Origin: Streptomyces sp. NBC_00285
GTDB lineage: Bacteria > Actinomycetota > Actinomycetes > Streptomycetales > Streptomycetaceae
Reading direction: 5' to 3'
Assembly (NCBI RefSeq): GCF_036174265.1
Contig: NZ_CP108055.1
Coordinates: forward strand, 2,790,001 to 2,854,000
DNA: 64,000 nt
Below are positions 61,149-64,000 of this stretch, piece after piece. The translations under genes and the position numbers were made by a program. The first letter of the stretch is position 1. Every line of letters begins with the position of its first letter. Below the pieces are notes generated by a model, which did no database searches, was not told the DNA's origin, and was given only the letters and a program-made list of their open reading frames with translations.

Positions 61149-62948
61149 ATGGCCTTGAACCGCCGAAAGTTCCTGGAGAAGTCCGCTGTGACCGGAGCGG
61201 GGGTCGCGCTGGCGGGTGCCGTGGGGGCTCCTGCCGCGCAGGCGGCGGAGAGTGGGAGGAAGCCGGTGAAGCGGTACTCGCTGACTGTCATGGGCACTAC
61301 TGACCTGCATGGTCATGTCTTCAACTGGGACTACTTCAAGGACGCGGAGTACAAGGACGCGGCGGGCAATGCGCAGGGTCTGTCGCGGATCTCGACGTTG
61401 GTGAATCAGGTGCGTGCGGAGAAGGGCCGCTGCAACACGCTGCTGCTCGACGCGGGCGACACGATCCAGGGGACGCCGCTGACGTACTACTACGCGAAGG
61501 TCGATCCGATCACCGCGAAGGGTGGTCCGGTCCACCCGATGGCGGCGGCGATGAACGCGATCGGGTACGACGCGGTGGCGCTGGGCAACCACGAGTTCAA
61601 CTACGGCATCGAGACGCTGCGGAAGTTCGAGGAGCAGTGTGACTTCCCGCTGCTTGGCGCGAACGCGCTGGACGCGAAGACGCTGAAGCCCGCTTTCCCG
61701 CCGTTCTTCATCAAGAAGTTCCATGTGAAGGGCGCGCCGCCGGTGAAGGTGGCGGTGCTGGGGCTGACGAATCCGGGTATCGCGATCTGGGACAAGGCTT
61801 ATGTGCAGGGGAAGTTGACGTTCCCGGGTCTTGAGGAGCAGGCGGCGAAGTGGGTGCCGAGGCTGCGGTCGATGGGTGCGGATGTGGTGATCGTGTCGGC
61901 GCATTCGGGTTCGTCGGGGACTTCTTCGTACGGTGATCAGTTGCCGTATGTGGAGAATTCGGCGGCGTTGGTGGCTCAGCAGGTGCCTGGGATCGATGCG
62001 ATTCTGGTCGGGCATGCGCATGTGGAGATTCCGGAGCTGAAGGTCACCAACGCGAAGTCCGGGAAGACGGTCGTGTTGTCGGAGCCGTTGGCGTATGCGG
62101 AGCGGTTGTCGTTGTTCGACGTGGAGTTGGTCCTGGAGAAGGGCCGTTGGTCGGTCGAGTCGGTGTCGTCGAAGGTGTTGAACTCGAACTCGGTCGCGGA
62201 CGACCCGAGGATCACCAAGCTGCTGAAGGCGGACCATGACGTCGTCGTGAAGTATGTGAACCAGGTTGTCGGTACGGCGACGGATGCGTTGACGACGGTC
62301 GAGGCGCGGTACAAGGACGCTCCGATCATCGATCTGATCACGCGGGTGCAGGAGGATGTGGTCAGGGCGGCGTTGGCGTCGACGGAGTATGCGTCGCTGC
62401 CGGTGATCGCGCAGGCGTCGCCGTTTTCGCGTACGTCGGAGATCCCGGCCGGGAAGGTGACGATCCGGGATCTGTCGAGTCTGTATGTGTATGACAACAC
62501 GTTGGTGGCGAAGCTGATGACGGGTGCGCAGATCAAGGCGTATCTGGAGTATTCGGCGGGGTATTTCGTGCAGACGGCTGCGGGTGCGGTGGTCGACGTG
62601 GAGAAGTTGACGAATGCGGGCGGCCGGCCGGACTACAACTACGACTATGTGTCGGGGTTGTCGTACGACATCGACATTGCGCAGGCGGTGGGTTCGCGGG
62701 TCAGGAATGTGATGTACAAGGGTGCCGCGTTGGCGGATGCGGAGAAGTTCGTGTTCGCGGTGAACAACTATCGTGCGAATGGTGGCGGGGCGTTTCCGCA
62801 TGTGGCGTCGGCCACCGAGGTGTGGTCGGAGTCGACGGAGATCCGTACGCGGATCGCGGAGTGGGTGACCGCGAAGGGTGTGCTGGATCCGAAGGACTTC
62901 GCGTCGGTGGACTGGCGGCTTACGCGGGACGGTGTGCCGGTGTTCTAG
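61149..62948 (+). CDS. Tat-exported 5'-nucleotidase/bifunctional metallophosphatase
   Basis: A 599-residue secreted phosphoesterase. A Tat signal (LNRRKFLEKSAVTGAGVALAGAVG) is at the N-terminus. The metallophosphatase core has GTTDLHGHVFNWD, LLDAGDTIQGTPLTYY, ALGNHEFNYG and GHAHVEIPE. The 5'-nucleotidase C-terminal domain follows, with TSEIPAGKVTIRDLSSLYVYDNTL and NNYRANGGGAFPHV. It likely hydrolyses extracellular nucleotides or 2',3'-cyclic nucleotides for phosphate. ATG at 61149 follows GAGGAGATC. Confidence 0.95.
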   Translation: MALNRRKFLEKSAVTGAGVALAGAVGAPAAQAAESGRKPVKRYSLTVMGTTDLHGHVFNWDYFKDAEYKDAAGNAQGLSRISTLVNQVRAEKGRCNTLLLDAGDTIQGTPLTYYYAKVDPITAKGGPVHPMAAAMNAIGYDAVALGNHEFNYGIETLRKFEEQCDFPLLGANALDAKTLKPAFPPFFIKKFHVKGAPPVKVAVLGLTNPGIAIWDKAYVQGKLTFPGLEEQAAKWVPRLRSMGADVVIVSAHSGSSGTSSYGDQLPYVENSAALVAQQVPGIDAILVGHAHVEIPELKVTNAKSGKTVVLSEPLAYAERLSLFDVELVLEKGRWSVESVSSKVLNSNSVADDPRITKLLKADHDVVVKYVNQVVGTATDALTTVEARYKDAPIIDLITRVQEDVVRAALASTEYASLPVIAQASPFSRTSEIPAGKVTIRDLSSLYVYDNTLVAKLMTGAQIKAYLEYSAGYFVQTAAGAVVDVEKLTNAGGRPDYNYDYVSGLSYDIDIAQAVGSRVRNVMYKGAALADAEKFVFAVNNYRANGGGAFPHVASATEVWSESTEIRTRIAEWVTAKGVLDPKDFASVDWRLTRDGVPVF

Positions 62949-62981
62949 GGGGGCCTTTTGTAGGGCTGGTGGGTTTGTGTC

Positions 62982-63017
62982 AATGGCGTCGGCGTGGGTT
63001 TTCGCGCCGGCGCCGTT
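62982..63017. terminator. Terminator between the nucleotidase and hydroxylase genes
   Basis: A 13-position stem with two G-T pairs (62982-62994 with 63005-63017), 10-nt loop, between two convergent genes. Confidence 0.65.
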
Positions 63018-63052
63018 GGCGTGTGGGGCTGTCGTCGCAGGCGTGGGTTTTC

Positions 63053-64000
63053 TTATCGTCCTTCGACGAGGGGGGTGAGTGTGCGGGCTGTGCGGGCGGG
63101 TGGGATCAGGGGGCGGGGTTCGAGGCCGAAGGTGGTGAAGGCGGTGCGGGTGGGGAGGGGGTAGGGCTCTTTGCCGGTGATGGTGTTGAGGATGGTCGCG
63201 CTGCGCCAGGCGGCGAGGCCGAGGTCGGGGGTGCCGACGCCGTGGGTGTGGCGTTCGGCGTTCTGGACGTGGACGTGGCAGTCGGCGCCGGTGACGGAGG
63301 GGTCGAGGACGAGGCGGAACTGTTCGTCGATGCGGGGGCGTTCGCGGCTGTCGCGGCGGATGTAGGGGTCGAGTCCGGCGAGGATGCGGTCGAGGGGGCG
63401 TTCGCGGTGGCCGGTGGCGAGGACGACGGCGTCGGTGGTGAGTCGGGAGCGGGTGTTCTGCTGGATGTGTTCGAGGTGGAGTTCGATTTTTGTGGTGGCG
63501 ATGCGGCCTGCGGTGCGGACGCGGACGCCGGGGGTGAGGACGGTGTCGGGCCACCCGCCGTGGAGGGTGCGGCGGTAGAGCTCGTCGTGGATGGCGGCGA
63601 TGGTGTCGGCGTCGATGCCTCGGTGGAGTTGCCATTGGGTGGTGCTGAGGCGGTCGCGGGCGCTTTCGGACAGGGCGTGGAAGTAGCGGGTGTAGTCGGG
63701 GGTGAAGTGTTCGAGGCCGAGTTTGGAGTACTCCATGGGTGCGAAGGCTTCGGTGCGGCCGAGCCAGTGGAGTTTTTCGCGGCCGGTGGGGCGGTTTTTG
63801 AGGAGGTCGAGGAAGACTTCGGCGCCTGACTGGCCCGAGCCGATGACGGTGACGTGGTCGGCGGCGAGGAGGGTGTGGCGGTGGTCGAGGTAGTCGGTGG
63901 CGTGGATGACGGGGACGCCGGGTGCTTCGACGAGGGGTTTGAGGGGTTCGGGTACGTAGGGTTCGGTGCCGATGCCGAGGACGATGTTCTTGGTGTAGGT
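63053..64000 (-). CDS. Lysine/ornithine-type N-monooxygenase, C-terminal part (cut by right edge)
   Basis: The last 315 residues of a flavin N-hydroxylase of the IucD/SidA/PvdA family, which hydroxylates the side-chain amine of lysine, ornithine or a diamine for hydroxamate siderophores. Seen are NIVLGIGTEPYVPEPL, the NADPH site VIGSGQSGAEVFLDLL, LEHFTPDYTRYFHAL, and the FAD motif VVLATGHRERP. The N-terminal FAD-binding part lies right of the window. The frame is open to base 64000. The substrate cannot be told; a cadaverine or lysine type is possible. Confidence 0.9.
   Translation of the reverse strand, partial: TYTKNIVLGIGTEPYVPEPLKPLVEAPGVPVIHATDYLDHRHTLLAADHVTVIGSGQSGAEVFLDLLKNRPTGREKLHWLGRTEAFAPMEYSKLGLEHFTPDYTRYFHALSESARDRLSTTQWQLHRGIDADTIAAIHDELYRRTLHGGWPDTVLTPGVRVRTAGRIATTKIELHLEHIQQNTRSRLTTDAVVLATGHRERPLDRILAGLDPYIRRDSRERPRIDEQFRLVLDPSVTGADCHVHVQNAERHTHGVGTPDLGLAAWRSATILNTITGKEPYPLPTRTAFTTFGLEPRPLIPPARTARTLTPLVEGR

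Noticed and set aside
61110..63635. 841-codon minus-strand frame across the nucleotidase gene
   Set aside because: His/Arg/Pro-rich shadow of the Tat-exported nucleotidase; no family features.

Overview
The window looks like core chromosome from a Streptomyces-type actinomycete. The evidence is very high G+C with G/C-ending codons, many GTG starts behind GGAGG-type ribosome binding sites, and actinomycete-specific families: a WhiJ-like XRE/DUF397/anti-sigma trio, SPW_0924, DUF3068, DUF6343, and an ANTAR regulator of the PdtaR type. Both ends cut genes: a PfkB sugar kinase on the left and a lysine/diamine N-hydroxylase on the right.

Layout. 1-7.4 kb: PfkB kinase end, methyltransferase, CorA transporter, CBS protein, degenerate uridine-kinase-like protein, DUF2293, DUF1772 membrane protein and an orphan GltD. 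7.4-9.5 kb: an AhpD-like protein and a MocR-type regulator share a 47-bp divergent promoter region. 9.7-14.6 kb: a WhiJ-like regulatory locus with repeat-rich operators, then an ABC exporter and a 61-aa protein. 14.7-25 kb: metabolic and accessory genes (DUF899, TRZ/ATZ amidohydrolase, EEP nuclease, FUSC transporter, nucleotidyltransferase, GNATs, RidA). 24.4-27.5 kb: an Asp/Glu-hydantoin racemase and NCS1 permease, divergent from a GntR/FCD regulator, with a perfect TTTGGTATACCAAA palindrome between them. 27.4-34.2 kb: Pip peptidase, family 5 uracil-DNA glycosylase, S4 protein, DoxX, acyltransferase, TPR protein, coaE and PAC2. 34.4-43.9 kb: rpsA with a strong promoter and long leader, methyltransferase, hrpB, SPW_0924-DUF3068, a secreted lytic transglycosylase and DUF4184. 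44.3-51.2 kb: intergenic repeats, polA, a YdeP-type molybdopterin oxidoreductase, a hotdog thioesterase and a membrane-anchored unknown. 51.4-57 kb: a complete liv-type branched-chain amino-acid ABC operon. 57-64 kb: PdtaR, a tRNA with a Leu(CAA) anticodon, a HTH-LAGLIDADG protein, pyk, SIMPL, a Tat-exported 5'-nucleotidase and the start of a possible siderophore locus.

The items most worth following are: (i) the tRNA whose anticodon reads CAA (Leu) but which has a short class-I variable loop, next to a stand-alone HTH-LAGLIDADG gene that abuts pyk; (ii) the WhiJ-like locus with an ATnCGAAG direct-repeat array and two abutting inverted repeats in its divergent promoter; (iii) three copies of a dispersed intergenic repeat, two of them identical at 40 of 41 bases; and (iv) the self-contained permease-racemase-GntR module. 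No CRISPR array, prophage, insertion sequence or rRNA was seen. All functional calls come from reading the sequence; no database search was run.
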